The notes under the pieces: model-generated | Seen by the model: only the letters and a program-made list of their open reading frames with translations | The model's database searches: none | Told to the model about the DNA's origin: nothing | From: Pseudomonas sp. B21-023 | Lineage (GTDB): Bacteria > Pseudomonadota > Gammaproteobacteria > Pseudomonadales > Pseudomonadaceae | DNA: 64,000 nt | Assembly: GCF_024749165.1 (NCBI RefSeq) | Contig: NZ_CP087190.1 | Span: 62,001 to 126,000, forward strand | Reading direction: 5' to 3' | Translations under genes and position numbers: made by a program | Shown here: piece after piece, positions 1 to 7,997 of the stretch | Layout of the letters: every line of letters starts with the position of its first letter | Numbering within the stretch: position 1 is the stretch's first letter

Positions 1-106
1 TGAGCAGGCGGGTCGAATGGTCATCGTCCTTGACCAGGAACACCAGGCCACTGAACAGGCTGGCGATGGTGGCCAGCAGCATCAGGACAATCGCGGCCTT
101 GAGCAT
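1..106 (-). CDS. DUF2909-type twin transmembrane protein, N-terminal part only
   Basis: The first 35 codons are visible; the gene runs off the left edge. The start is the ATG at 106, with a GGAG ribosome site about eight bases upstream. The visible residues form one hydrophobic helix (MLKAAIVLMLLATIASLFSG) followed by a short charged loop (VKDDD). This matches the start of the tiny two-helix DUF2909 proteins that sit between the cytochrome c oxidase structural genes and SURF1 in pseudomonads. It is divergent from the SURF1 gene, 62 bases away. Function is unknown; a role in oxidase assembly is inferred only from position. Confidence 0.7.
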   Translation of the reverse strand, partial: MLKAAIVLMLLATIASLFSGLVFLVKDDDHSTRLL

Positions 107-168
107 GGCGAAACTCCGGGGGATGAGGTGATGGATACAAGTATAGCGCTCGACCTCAAGAGGCCCTG

Positions 169-912
169 GTGAAGCCGTTTCGCCCAGGCCTGGTACCGAC
201 CCTGGTGGTGCTTGCGCTGCTGCCGGGGTTGATCGCGCTCGGCTGCTGGCAACTGCGGCGCGCCGACGAAAAGCGTGACCTGCTGGCCATCTACACCGAG
301 CGCCAGATCGAGGCGCCAGTCACTGCTGACCGGTTGCGCCAGCTGCCGGACCCGGCGTTCTACCCCGTGCACCTGTATGGCCGGTTCGATGCCGGTCACA
401 GCCTGCTGCTGGACAACCAGATGCGTGACGGCAAGGCCGGTGTCGAGCTGTTGCAGCCCTTCCACGATCAGGCCAGTGGCCTGTGGTTGCTGGTCAATCG
501 CGGCTGGCTGCCGTGGCCCGACCGTCGTGTGCCGGTGCGCTTCGACACGCCCAGCCAGGCGCTGGCGCTGGACGCCACGGTCTACGTGCCGCCGGGCAAG
601 ACGTTCCAGCTGCACCCGGACAACCCCGACGGCCAGTGGCCGCAACTGCTGACGGCGATCGATCCGTCCGGGCTCTGGCAGCAACTGGGCCGGGAAGGCT
701 TTGCTCAGGAGCTACGCCTGCGGCCCGGCCCGGCCGCCTACCGCCTGGACTGGCCGGTGGTCGCCATGGGCCCGGAAAAGCACCAGGGTTATGCCGTGCA
801 GTGGTTCGCCCTGGCGAGCGCGTTGGTACTGCTTTACCTGTATTTCGGCTGGCATCACAACGACAAGGAGAACCGCCATGGCCGCCGCCACGAGTCCACT
901 GGACGTGCCTGA
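169..912 (+). CDS. SURF1 family cytochrome oxidase assembly protein
   Basis: SURF1/Shy1 proteins help insert heme a into subunit I of aa3-type cytochrome c oxidase at the cytoplasmic membrane. The 247-residue product has the family layout: an N-terminal helix (about residues 8-25, PTLVVLALLPGLIALGCWQL), a large periplasmic domain, and a C-terminal helix near 215-230 ending in YLYFGWHHND. Family motifs seen include GCWQLRRADEK near the first helix, NRGWLP in the middle and the W-x-V-V-A-M-G-P-E-KHQGYAVQWF block near the end. Translation starts at GTG 169, preceded by AAGAGG. It heads the unit that continues into ctaA and cyoE, and its last 35 bases overlap the next gene. Confidence 0.92.
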   Translation: MKPFRPGLVPTLVVLALLPGLIALGCWQLRRADEKRDLLAIYTERQIEAPVTADRLRQLPDPAFYPVHLYGRFDAGHSLLLDNQMRDGKAGVELLQPFHDQASGLWLLVNRGWLPWPDRRVPVRFDTPSQALALDATVYVPPGKTFQLHPDNPDGQWPQLLTAIDPSGLWQQLGREGFAQELRLRPGPAAYRLDWPVVAMGPEKHQGYAVQWFALASALVLLYLYFGWHHNDKENRHGRRHESTGRA

Positions 913-1456
913 CCGCCGCAAGCCCCGCGGGCGCCTGCAACTGCTGTTGATCCTGTTCGTCGTGCTCGGGCCGATGATCCTTGCCACCAGCATGTACAAG
1001 CTCAAGTTCTGGGTACCGGAGGGGCGCAGCTATCACGGTGTGATGATTGGTAATGGCGAGGGCCGGGCGGATATCGGCATCGATGCCCAGGACGAGCGCT
1101 GGCAGTTGCTGGTCAGCTCCCCGGGCGCCTGTGTCGAGGACTGCCGGCAACTGGTGTACCTGGCCCGACAGATCCAGGTCGGCCTGGGCCGCGATGCCAG
1201 CCGCGCCAGCCATGCCCTGGCGGCGGCCCAGCCGCTGGCCGCTGACTACCAGGCGTTGCTGGGCCGTGAATACCCGCAGTTGCAACGCTATCCGCTGGAC
1301 GCCCAGCGCTATATCCAGAAGGTCGGCGACACTGCCCCGCAACTGTGGATCGTCGATCCTCACGGCAACCTGGTGCTGCGCTACGACGCCAAGGTCAAGG
1401 GCAAGCATGTGCTGGACGACCTGCGTCACCTGCTCAAGCTGTCCAACATCGGCTAG
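878..1456 (+). CDS. Membrane-anchored protein of the cytochrome oxidase assembly cluster
   Basis: The 192-residue protein starts at ATG 878, behind AAGGAG at 865-870 that lies inside the SURF1 gene. One transmembrane helix (about residues 22-40, LLLILFVVLGPMILATSMY) is followed by a periplasmic domain. That domain looks like a diverged thioredoxin/SCO-like fold: a CVEDC pair sits where SCO proteins carry CxxxC, and the C-terminal stretch LWIVDPHGNLVLRY resembles the strand of thioredoxin-like proteins. It lies between SURF1 and ctaA, with only nine bases to ctaA, so co-transcription is near certain. A role in copper or thiol handling during oxidase assembly is inference; the family has no assigned function that I know of. 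Confidence 0.85.
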   Translation: MAAATSPLDVPDRRKPRGRLQLLLILFVVLGPMILATSMYKLKFWVPEGRSYHGVMIGNGEGRADIGIDAQDERWQLLVSSPGACVEDCRQLVYLARQIQVGLGRDASRASHALAAAQPLAADYQALLGREYPQLQRYPLDAQRYIQKVGDTAPQLWIVDPHGNLVLRYDAKVKGKHVLDDLRHLLKLSNIG

Positions 1457-1465
1457 GAGGCTGCC

Positions 1466-2539
1466 ATGGCCAGACCCGGATTCCGCCTTGCTGTGTTCGC
1501 CACGCTGCTGGCGCTGCTGGTCGTGTTGCTCGGCGCCTACACTCGCCTGACTCATGCCGGTCTTGGCTGCCCCGACTGGCCGGGGTGCTACGGCTTCATC
1601 AGCGTGCCCAAGACCGATGCCCAACTGGCCCATGCCGAACTGCACTTCCCTGAGCACCCGGTGGAGGAAGCCAAGGGCTGGGCAGAGATGGTTCATCGCT
1701 ATTTCGCCGGCAGCCTGGCACTGGTGATCGCACTGCTTGCCTTCCAGGCTGTACGCCGGCATGCCCATGACGGCCAGCCCTACCGCCTGCCGGTGTTGCT
1801 GCTGGGGGTGGTGCTGGCCCAGGCGGCGTTCGGCATGTGGACCGTGACACTGAAACTGTGGCCCCAGGTGGTGACCGCGCACCTGCTTGGCGGGTTCACC
1901 ACGGTGAGCCTGCTTTTCCTGCTATCCCTGCGTCTATCCCGGGCTTTTGCGCCTTTGCCGAAACTGCCGCTGAGCTTGCGGCGGATCGCGGCGCTGGCGC
2001 TGCTGGTGGTGATCGGCCAGATCGCCCTGGGGGGTTGGGTCAGCGCCAACTACGCGGCGGTGGCCTGTATCGACCTGCCTACCTGCCATGGTCAGTGGTG
2101 GCCGGCGGCGGACTTCAGCAACGGCTTCCACCTGACCCAGCACGTCGGCCCCAATTACCTGGGCGGGCAACTGGACAGCGATGCGCGCACGGCGATCCAT
2201 GTCAGCCACCGGCTCGGCGCGATGATGGTGCTGGCGGTACTGCTGATGCTCAGCTGGAAGTTGCAGCGCAATGGCCTGGGCGGCCTAGCGCGCCTGGTAT
2301 TGCTGGCGCTGACGCTGCAGCTGGGCCTGGGCATCAGCAACGTATTGTTCCACCTGCCGCTGGGCGTGGCCGTTGCCCACAACGCTGGCGGTGCGCTGCT
2401 GCTGCTGACCATGGTGCTGGTGAACTACCGCATCCGCGTGGTCGACAAGGTCCGAGTAGGGCATGGCTGGCGCCTGACGCCGGTGGCCGGGGCGCAACTC
2501 ACTCATCACATGAGGAACGATTCGTGGCGACGGTTCTGA
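1466..2539 (+). CDS. ctaA: Heme A synthase (COX15/CtaA family)
   Basis: CtaA oxidises heme O to heme A for aa3-type oxidase. The 357-residue product has eight hydrophobic segments. The first is followed by the family signature [18 protein letters not shown], with the conserved cysteine pair, and the middle repeats the pattern with [14 protein letters not shown]. Histidines proposed as heme ligands in the family are visible in [22 protein letters not shown]-like [10 protein letters not shown] and AHNAGGA. ATG 1466 follows GCTAGGAGG. The 3' end overlaps the start of cyoE by 16 bases, which suggests translational coupling between heme A and heme O synthesis. Confidence 0.96.
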   Translation: MARPGFRLAVFATLLALLVVLLGAYTRLTHAGLGCPDWPGCYGFISVPKTDAQLAHAELHFPEHPVEEAKGWAEMVHRYFAGSLALVIALLAFQAVRRHAHDGQPYRLPVLLLGVVLAQAAFGMWTVTLKLWPQVVTAHLLGGFTTVSLLFLLSLRLSRAFAPLPKLPLSLRRIAALALLVVIGQIALGGWVSANYAAVACIDLPTCHGQWWPAADFSNGFHLTQHVGPNYLGGQLDSDARTAIHVSHRLGAMMVLAVLLMLSWKLQRNGLGGLARLVLLALTLQLGLGISNVLFHLPLGVAVAHNAGGALLLLTMVLVNYRIRVVDKVRVGHGWRLTPVAGAQLTHHMRNDSWRRF

Positions 2540-3423
2540 GCACGGAACGCCAGCGCGCCGGATGGCGCGACTATCTGGAACTGACCAAGCCGAAGGTGGT
2601 GGTGCTCATGCTGATCACCTCGCTGGTGGGGATGTTTCTCGCCACCCGCGCGGGGGTGGCCTGGAGCGTCCTGCTGTTCGGCAACCTCGGGATCGCCTTG
2701 TGCGCGGGGGCGGCGGCGGCGGTCAATCACGTGGTCGACCGACGAGTCGATGCGTTGATGGCCCGTACCCACAAGCGTCCGTTGGCCCAAGGCCGGGTGG
2801 CGCCTCTGGCGGCACTGTTGTTCGCCTTGTTGTTGGCCGTGGCAGGTATGGCCTTGCTGCTGGCTTTCACCAACCCCCTCACCGCCTGGCTCACACTGGC
2901 CTCGCTGCTGGGTTACGCGGTGCTCTACACCGGCTTTCTCAAGCGGGCCACGCCGCAGAACATCGTGATCGGCGGCCTGGCTGGGGCCGCGCCGCCATTG
3001 TTGGGCTGGGTAGCGGTCAGCGGGCACCTGGGCGCCGAGCCCCTGCTGCTGGTGCTGATCATCTTCGCCTGGACACCGCCGCACTTCTGGGCCCTTGCGA
3101 TTCATCGCAAGGAGGAGTACGCAAAAGCTGATATTCCCATGCTACCCGTTACCCATGGCGAGCATTACACGGCCCTGCATATCCTGCTCTACACCTTGAT
3201 ATTGCTGGCCGTGAGCCTGTTGCCCTATGCCATACACATGAGCGGCCCGCTGTACCTGGCCTGTGCCTTGCTGCTGGGCCTGCGCTTCCTGCACTGGGCC
3301 TGGGTGTTGTACCGTGGCACCCGGCCGCACGCGGCGATCAAGACGTTCAAGTACTCTATCGGCTACCTGTTCGCCCTGTTCATCGCGTTGCTCGTAGACC
3401 ACTACCTGTTGCTGAACCTATGA
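2524..3423 (+). CDS. cyoE: Protoheme IX farnesyltransferase (heme O synthase)
   Basis: This UbiA-superfamily prenyltransferase transfers a farnesyl group to heme B to give heme O, the substrate of CtaA upstream. The 299-residue protein starts at GTG 2524 with GAGGAA six bases before. The reading frame stays open far upstream, but that part only shadows ctaA. Family marks are the N-terminal [10 protein letters not shown], the first Asp-rich site around [24 protein letters not shown] (N-x-x-x-D-x-x-x-D), [17 protein letters not shown], and the second site [17 protein letters not shown]. There are about eight transmembrane helices. It overlaps the SCO gene by ATGA. It could equally be named ctaB. 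Confidence 0.96.
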   Translation: MATVLSTERQRAGWRDYLELTKPKVVVLMLITSLVGMFLATRAGVAWSVLLFGNLGIALCAGAAAAVNHVVDRRVDALMARTHKRPLAQGRVAPLAALLFALLLAVAGMALLLAFTNPLTAWLTLASLLGYAVLYTGFLKRATPQNIVIGGLAGAAPPLLGWVAVSGHLGAEPLLLVLIIFAWTPPHFWALAIHRKEEYAKADIPMLPVTHGEHYTALHILLYTLILLAVSLLPYAIHMSGPLYLACALLLGLRFLHWAWVLYRGTRPHAAIKTFKYSIGYLFALFIALLVDHYLLLNL

Positions 3424-4052
3424 CCCGAACCCAGAAAACCGTCTTCATCCTCGTTGCCCTGGTCGCGCTGATCATGGGCCTGACCGTCAACAAGGTGCTC
3501 AACGACCGTGGTCAGTTGAACCCCACCGAGCTGATCGATGCCGGCATCATCCTGCTGCCGCAGAGCCGTACCGTGCCGGACGTGACCATGACCGACCAGA
3601 ACGGCCAGCCGCTGGTGCTGGACCAGCTCAAGGGCAAGTGGTCATTGCTGTTCTTCGGCTACACCTACTGCCCGGACATCTGCCCGACCACCCTGGCCCA
3701 GTTGCGCCAGGTGAAGAGCGAACTGCCCAAGGAGGCGCTGGAGCGTCTGCAGGTGGTGCTGGTGAGCGTCGACCCGAACCGCGACACGCCGAACCAGCTC
3801 AAGCAGTACCTGGGCTATTTCGACAAGGATTTCGTCGGGGTGGCGGGCTCGATCGAGGATACCCAGAAATTGGCCAACGCCTTGAGCATCCCGTTCATCC
3901 CGGCCGATACCAGCAAGCCCGGGTATACCGTGGATCACAGCGGCAACCTGGCGGTGGTCGGGCCGGACGGGCGTCAGCGCGGGTTCATCCGAGCGCCGTT
4001 CAACAACCAGAAGCTGGTGGCACAGTTGCCGGGGCTTGTGAAGCGCGACTGA
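3420..4052 (+). CDS. SCO1/SenC family copper chaperone
   Basis: SCO proteins deliver copper to the CuA site of cytochrome oxidase subunit II. This 210-residue protein has one N-terminal anchor helix (residues 8-24) and a periplasmic thioredoxin-like domain. The copper-binding CxxxC lies at Cys84/Cys88 ([10 protein letters not shown]), and the downstream histidine ligand is in [12 protein letters not shown]. The start codon overlaps the cyoE stop as ATGA. This is the last gene of the oxidase assembly unit; a REP element follows after 30 bases. Confidence 0.95.
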   Translation: MTRTQKTVFILVALVALIMGLTVNKVLNDRGQLNPTELIDAGIILLPQSRTVPDVTMTDQNGQPLVLDQLKGKWSLLFFGYTYCPDICPTTLAQLRQVKSELPKEALERLQVVLVSVDPNRDTPNQLKQYLGYFDKDFVGVAGSIEDTQKLANALSIPFIPADTSKPGYTVDHSGNLAVVGPDGRQRGFIRAPFNNQKLVAQLPGLVKRD

Positions 4053-4082
4053 CGGTTGAAATTAATCGAGGGGCATAACCTG

Positions 4083-4109
4083 CGTGGGAGCGGGCTTGCC
4101 CCGCGATTG
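4083..4109. repeat. REP element, single copy
   Basis: The core GTGGGAGCGGGCTTGCCCCG folds back on itself and recurs throughout the window. Here it is alone, directly after the SCO gene. It marks the boundary between the oxidase unit and the foreign-looking RHS gene. Confidence 0.85.
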
Positions 4110-4268
4110 GCATTCAATCCTTGGGCCTGCTGCGAAAGAGCCGCAGAGCGTTCCCAGCAGTTCCGAAGTAGCACGCAGGCGATAATCAGACCTGGTAATT
4201 CTACCAGTTGAACGGATGCCTCATACCTTACAGGCTAGCGCCCGAACCATTCGTTCGGAGTGCCCGAA

Positions 4269-5114
4269 ATGCCATCTACGGACAAAAGCCGAGTTTGCAA
4301 CACCAGCTCTTTGGCGCAGGGCAGTACACATCGCCCCCAGGCGCTGACAATGCTGCTGAGCACCAATCAGCAAGCTTCGCCGCTTTGCGAAATTGATACG
4401 AATGGTAGGCGTGTCGGCACCTACACGCCCTACGGGCGGGAAACTGTATTGCAATCATGCCTGGGCTTTACGGGCCAGTTGAGGGCCACCGAGCTGCAAG
4501 GCTACTTGCTCGGAAATGGGTACCGCTTGTACAGCACGACATTCATGCGCTTCCATTCACCAGACTCGCTGAGCCCTTTCTTGGAGGGTGGCATCAATTG
4601 TTATGTGTACTGCAATGGCGATCCTGTGAATTTCAGCGACCCGACTGGCCATATGCTCAGATCCTCTTCGCCCGGCCGTCACTCAGGAGCAAGTAACACC
4701 GCAAGACGGTTTTCTGAAAGCGAGATGTCACCTCCCCAGGTACTGGAGGGAATGATGGCCCACTTTGATCGGTTACCACTCTCTGACACCAATACCGCTC
4801 TACAGCCACAAAACGCATTACATGGGGCAAGCTCTCCAAACACCGTAAGCGGACCAAGTAGTTCGGCATCAGGTCCCAATCGTGAATCAATCAAAGCGTC
4901 TATGAAGGCGGCAGTGGAGCAGAGGCGCACGGCGGCAACGGCGATACCCACTGAAGTGAATCCAGACCTTGCGCAGACAGTTATGGTTGAGCTCAGGAGA
5001 ACTTCAGAGGCTTTGGGCGGTGTCACTGGTTCTTTCGCAGATCCGGCCCAGGGTTTGACGTACAACAATTACCTGAACGCTTTGGTGGCGTTGAGTCGTG
5101 GAACAGACAACTAG
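4269..5114 (+). CDS. Orphan RHS repeat-associated core protein with divergent C-terminal tail
   Basis: The protein is 281 residues from ATG 4269, which has GGAG eight bases upstream; GTG 4260 is an alternative start. The first half carries the RHS core signature in order: LLSTNQQ, YTPYGRET, LGFTGQLRATELQGYLLGNG, MRFHSPDSLSPF, GGINCYVYCNGDPVNFSDPTGH. In full RHS/YD toxins this DPxG motif is the self-cleavage boundary before a variable toxin. Here the upstream repeats are missing and the remaining ~150 residues (Ser/Pro-rich, then a helical stretch rich in Ala and Glu) match no domain I know. Base composition is more AT-rich than its neighbours. No immunity-sized gene follows. It may be an RHS tip remnant or a small stand-alone effector. 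Confidence 0.8.
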   Translation: MPSTDKSRVCNTSSLAQGSTHRPQALTMLLSTNQQASPLCEIDTNGRRVGTYTPYGRETVLQSCLGFTGQLRATELQGYLLGNGYRLYSTTFMRFHSPDSLSPFLEGGINCYVYCNGDPVNFSDPTGHMLRSSSPGRHSGASNTARRFSESEMSPPQVLEGMMAHFDRLPLSDTNTALQPQNALHGASSPNTVSGPSSSASGPNRESIKASMKAAVEQRRTAATAIPTEVNPDLAQTVMVELRRTSEALGGVTGSFADPAQGLTYNNYLNALVALSRGTDN

Positions 5115-5147
5115 GCTGAGTTATCAGGTGACAAAACGCTGTAGATG

Positions 5148-5233
5148 CATCGTGGGGCAAGCCCACTCCCACAGTTGCAGCGCCAGGGTTGAGCTGGTAC
5201 CGAATCTGTGGGAGCGGCGGTGTATCGCGATGG
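5148..5233. repeat. Two degenerate REP copies between the RHS gene and metQ
   Basis: The first copy (5148-5174, CATCGTGGGGCAAGCCCACTCCCACA-like) and the second (5206-5233, CTGTGGGAGCGGCG...) face each other with about 30 bases between. They lie between the convergent RHS and metQ genes. The second copy is disrupted in its inner arm. Confidence 0.7.
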
Positions 5234-5261
5234 GCCGCACAGCGGCCCTGGGAATTTCAGC

Positions 5262-6032
5262 TTAGAACGCAGGAACCACAGCGCCCTTGTACTTCTCGGT
5301 GATGAACTGCTTCACCTCAGGCGAGTGCAGGGCCTGTACCAGCTTCTTCACCGCGTCCGCGTCCTTGTTGTCCTCGCGGGTCACCAGGATGTTCACGTAC
5401 GGAGAGTCCTTGCCTTCGATGGCCAGGGCGTCTTTTTCCGGGTTGAGCTTGGCTTCCAGCGCGTAGTTGGTGTTGATCAGGGCGGCATCGACCTGGGTCA
5501 GCACACGCGGGATGGTCGCGGCTTCCAGTTCCCGGAACTTCAGGTTTTTCGGGTTCTCGGCGATGTCCTTGATGGTCGACAGGATGTTGGTGTTGTCCTT
5601 GAGTTTGATCACCCCGGCCTTGTCCAGCAACAGCAGGGCGCGGCCGCCGTTGGTGGCGTCGTTGGGAATGACCACGGCGGCGCCGGAAGGTAGTTCGTCG
5701 AGCTTCTTGACCTTGGCCGAGTACACGCCCAGCGGCTCGATGTGCACGCCGGCGACGCTTACCAGGTGAGTACCCTTGGCCTTGTTGAACTCATCCAGGT
5801 ACGGCTGGTGCTGGAAGAAGTTGGCGTCCAGGCGCTTTTCCGACACCTGCACGTTCGGCTGGATGTAGTCGGTGAACTCCTTGACCTTCAGTTCCACGCC
5901 TTCCTTCGCCAGCTGTGGCTTGACGAAGTTGAGGATCTCGGCGTGCGGCACCGGGGTGGCGGCGACCGTCAGGGTCTCGGCGTGGGCCGAGAAGGCCGCG
6001 ACCGCGGCGACAACAGCAAGCAGCTTCTTCAT
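5262..6032 (-). CDS. metQ: Methionine ABC transporter substrate-binding protein MetQ (NlpA family)
   Basis: MetQ captures methionine in the periplasm for the MetNI importer. The 256-residue product has the NlpA-family pattern: AATPVPHAEIL after the signal peptide, then VKEFTDYIQPN, ANFFQHQPYLDEFN and VVIPNDATNGGRALLLL. The leader (MKKLLAVVAAVAAFSAHA|E) ends in an Ala-x-Ala type site. There is no lipobox cysteine, so it appears to be exported as a free periplasmic protein and not as the lipoprotein typical of E. coli MetQ. It is last in the metN-metI-metQ unit, separated from metI by 64 bases that hold two hairpins. Confidence 0.93.
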   Translation of the reverse strand: MKKLLAVVAAVAAFSAHAETLTVAATPVPHAEILNFVKPQLAKEGVELKVKEFTDYIQPNVQVSEKRLDANFFQHQPYLDEFNKAKGTHLVSVAGVHIEPLGVYSAKVKKLDELPSGAAVVIPNDATNGGRALLLLDKAGVIKLKDNTNILSTIKDIAENPKNLKFRELEAATIPRVLTQVDAALINTNYALEAKLNPEKDALAIEGKDSPYVNILVTREDNKDADAVKKLVQALHSPEVKQFITEKYKGAVVPAF

Positions 6033-6048
6033 TGATCACTCCTTGTGA

Positions 6049-6088
6049 GGGCCGCGACGGCCCCCGAACGGGTCGGCCGGGCCGACCC
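6049..6088 (-). promoter_or_regulatory. Two tandem hairpins between metI and metQ
   Basis: GGGCCG-CGA-CGGCCC (6049-6063) and GGGTCGGC-CGG-GCCGACCC (6070-6088) are perfect stem-loops in the metI-metQ gap. No T-run follows on the minus strand, so they look less like terminators than like mRNA-stabilising or partial-attenuation structures. The second lies just upstream of the metQ ribosome site, so translation could also be affected. Confidence 0.55.
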
Positions 6089-6096
6089 CATTGGGG

Positions 6097-6768
6097 TTAC
6101 TTACGGGAAAAATGCACGACCAGCTTGTCGCCGATCATTTGCAGTACCTGGACCAGGATGACCAGCAGCACCACGGTGACGATCATCACGTCGGTCTGGA
6201 AGCGTTGGTAGCCGAAGCGGATCGACAGGTCACCCAGGCCACCGGCCCCGACCACGCCGGCCATGGCGGTGTAGGACACCAAGGTGATGGCGGTCACGGT
6301 GATGGCGGCGATGATGCCCGGCATCGCTTCAGGCAGCACGGCCTTGAAGATGATCTGGCGGGTGGTGGCGCCCATCGACTGGGTAGCCTCGATGATGCCG
6401 CGGTCCACCTCGCGCAGGGCGGTTTCCACCAGTCGCGCGAAGAACGGTGTGGTTCCCACCACCAGCGGCGGGATGGCACCGGCAACGCCCAGCGATGTGC
6501 CGGTGATCAGCACCGTGATCGGGATCATCACGATCAGCAGGATGATGAACGGCACCGAGCGCACGATGTTGACGATGGTCGCCAGCACGGCGTAGACCTT
6601 CTTGTGCTCGAACATCTGCCGTGGGCTGAACAGGAACAGCACGACGCCCAGTGGCAGGCCCAGCAGGATGATGAAGGCCAGTGAGATGAACAGCATGACC
6701 ATGGTGTCGTTGGTCGCCTGCCAGATCTCGACCCAGTCGACGTTGGCGAAATAGCTGAGGATGTCCAT
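6097..6768 (-). CDS. metI: Methionine ABC transporter permease MetI
   Basis: MetI is the membrane subunit of the D/L-methionine importer. The 223-residue protein has five or six hydrophobic helices. The EAA-type loop that contacts the ATPase is visible as EATQSMGATTRQIIFKAVLPEA with the conserved G. The start is ATG 6768, whose first base is the last base of the metN stop in transcript order (TGATG), so the two are translationally coupled. A TTG one codon upstream is less likely. Confidence 0.95.
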   Translation of the reverse strand: MDILSYFANVDWVEIWQATNDTMVMLFISLAFIILLGLPLGVVLFLFSPRQMFEHKKVYAVLATIVNIVRSVPFIILLIVMIPITVLITGTSLGVAGAIPPLVVGTTPFFARLVETALREVDRGIIEATQSMGATTRQIIFKAVLPEAMPGIIAAITVTAITLVSYTAMAGVVGAGGLGDLSIRFGYQRFQTDVMIVTVVLLVILVQVLQMIGDKLVVHFSRK

Positions 6769-7775
6769 CAACGCAGTACCTCCATATGTACGTCAGCTGC
6801 AGTGAAGCGGGCGAATGCCGCCTCCATGTCTCCACCGATCAGGGCAAGGGTCAGCTGGCCATAGGGGATGTCCTTGATGCGGTCGATACGCCCGGCAAGG
6901 ATGCTGTAGTCCACGCCGGTTTCGCGGGCCACGGTGCCCAGCAGCGGCGCGTAGGTGGCGCAGCCCTGGAAGGTCAGGCGCACGATGCGCCCCGGCACAT
7001 GGGCGAAATCGTCGCGTTGCTCGTTCTCGTCGACCTGCTCGTCTTCCTGGACGAAACGCTTGGTGGTGGCGTGCTGCGGGTGCAGGAACACGTCGGCCAC
7101 CGGGCCCTGCTCGACGATCTGCCCGGCGTCCATCACCGCCACGCGGTCGCAGACCCGGCGGATCACGTCCATCTCATGGGTGATCAGCACGATGGTCAGC
7201 TTCAGCTCGCGGTTGATCTCGGCCAGCAGTTGCAGCACCGAGGCGGTGGTCTGCGGGTCGAGGGCGCTGGTGGCTTCGTCGCACAGCAGGATCTTGGGGT
7301 TGGTGGACAGGGCGCGGGCGATGCCGACGCGCTGCTTCTGCCCACCCGACAGTTGCGCCGGGTACTTCTTCGCGTGCTCGGATAGGCCGACACGGGCCAG
7401 CAGCTCGGTGACGCGCTTGTCGATCTCGCCACGCGACAGCTCGCCCGCCAGCACCAGCGGCAGGGCGACATTGTCGGCGACGGTCTTGGAGGCCAGCAGG
7501 TTGAAGTGCTGGAAGATCATGCCGACCTGCTGGCGGAAGCGCCGCAGCTGGTTCGAGTCGAAGGCGGTGACGTCTTCACCGTCGACCACGATCTTGCCGC
7601 CGGACGGCTCCTCGAGACGGTTGATCAGGCGCAGCATGGTGCTCTTGCCGGCACCGGAGTGGCCGATCAGGCCGAACACCTGGCCATCTTCGATGGTCAG
7701 GCTGGTCGGGTTCAGGGCCGGGATATCCCTACCGGCGACGCGGTAGGTCTTGTGGACATTTTGAAACTCGATCAC
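6768..7775 (-). CDS. metN: Methionine ABC transporter ATP-binding protein MetN
   Basis: MetN drives methionine import. The 335-residue protein starts at GTG 7775 with AAGGTT upstream. It has Walker [11 protein letters not shown]-loop MIFQHFNLL, signature [15 protein letters not shown], Walker [14 protein letters not shown] and the switch histidine in VLITHEMDV. Residues from about 260 form the C-terminal NIL domain (RLTFQG...[10 protein letters not shown]), which senses methionine and shuts the transporter down in the E. coli homologue. It leads the operon and is divergent from katE across 222 bases. No SAM riboswitch fold is obvious there. Confidence 0.96.
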   Translation of the reverse strand: MIEFQNVHKTYRVAGRDIPALNPTSLTIEDGQVFGLIGHSGAGKSTMLRLINRLEEPSGGKIVVDGEDVTAFDSNQLRRFRQQVGMIFQHFNLLASKTVADNVALPLVLAGELSRGEIDKRVTELLARVGLSEHAKKYPAQLSGGQKQRVGIARALSTNPKILLCDEATSALDPQTTASVLQLLAEINRELKLTIVLITHEMDVIRRVCDRVAVMDAGQIVEQGPVADVFLHPQHATTKRFVQEDEQVDENEQRDDFAHVPGRIVRLTFQGCATYAPLLGTVARETGVDYSILAGRIDRIKDIPYGQLTLALIGGDMEAAFARFTAADVHMEVLR

Positions 7776-7997
7776 TGAGCGAACCTTGTGGGGCGCATGG
7801 AATTTGGGTCAGCGGTTAGCCGGGGCGCGCATTTTAGCCTTTTCCCCTGCGTGTTCTTAGCATTTATTTCGTCACGCTCCAATCCAATCGGCATAACGCG
7901 ACGGTCGGCAATCCGATTGAACGCATCCGACGGCGGCCCAGTCACTAATTGAACAAGCCCGAACGGGCAGCCTGAAGACTGATGAGGAGAGCCGAAG

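Noticed and set aside
1837..3423. A 528-codon reading of cyoE with an upstream extension
   Set aside because: The first ~229 codons lie in another frame of ctaA and have no similarity; the GTG at 2524 has a good ribosome site and gives the family length.
7776..7997. A SAM riboswitch upstream of metN
   Set aside because: No stem set or T-run terminator of the SAM-I, II or IV types could be recognised in the 222 bases.
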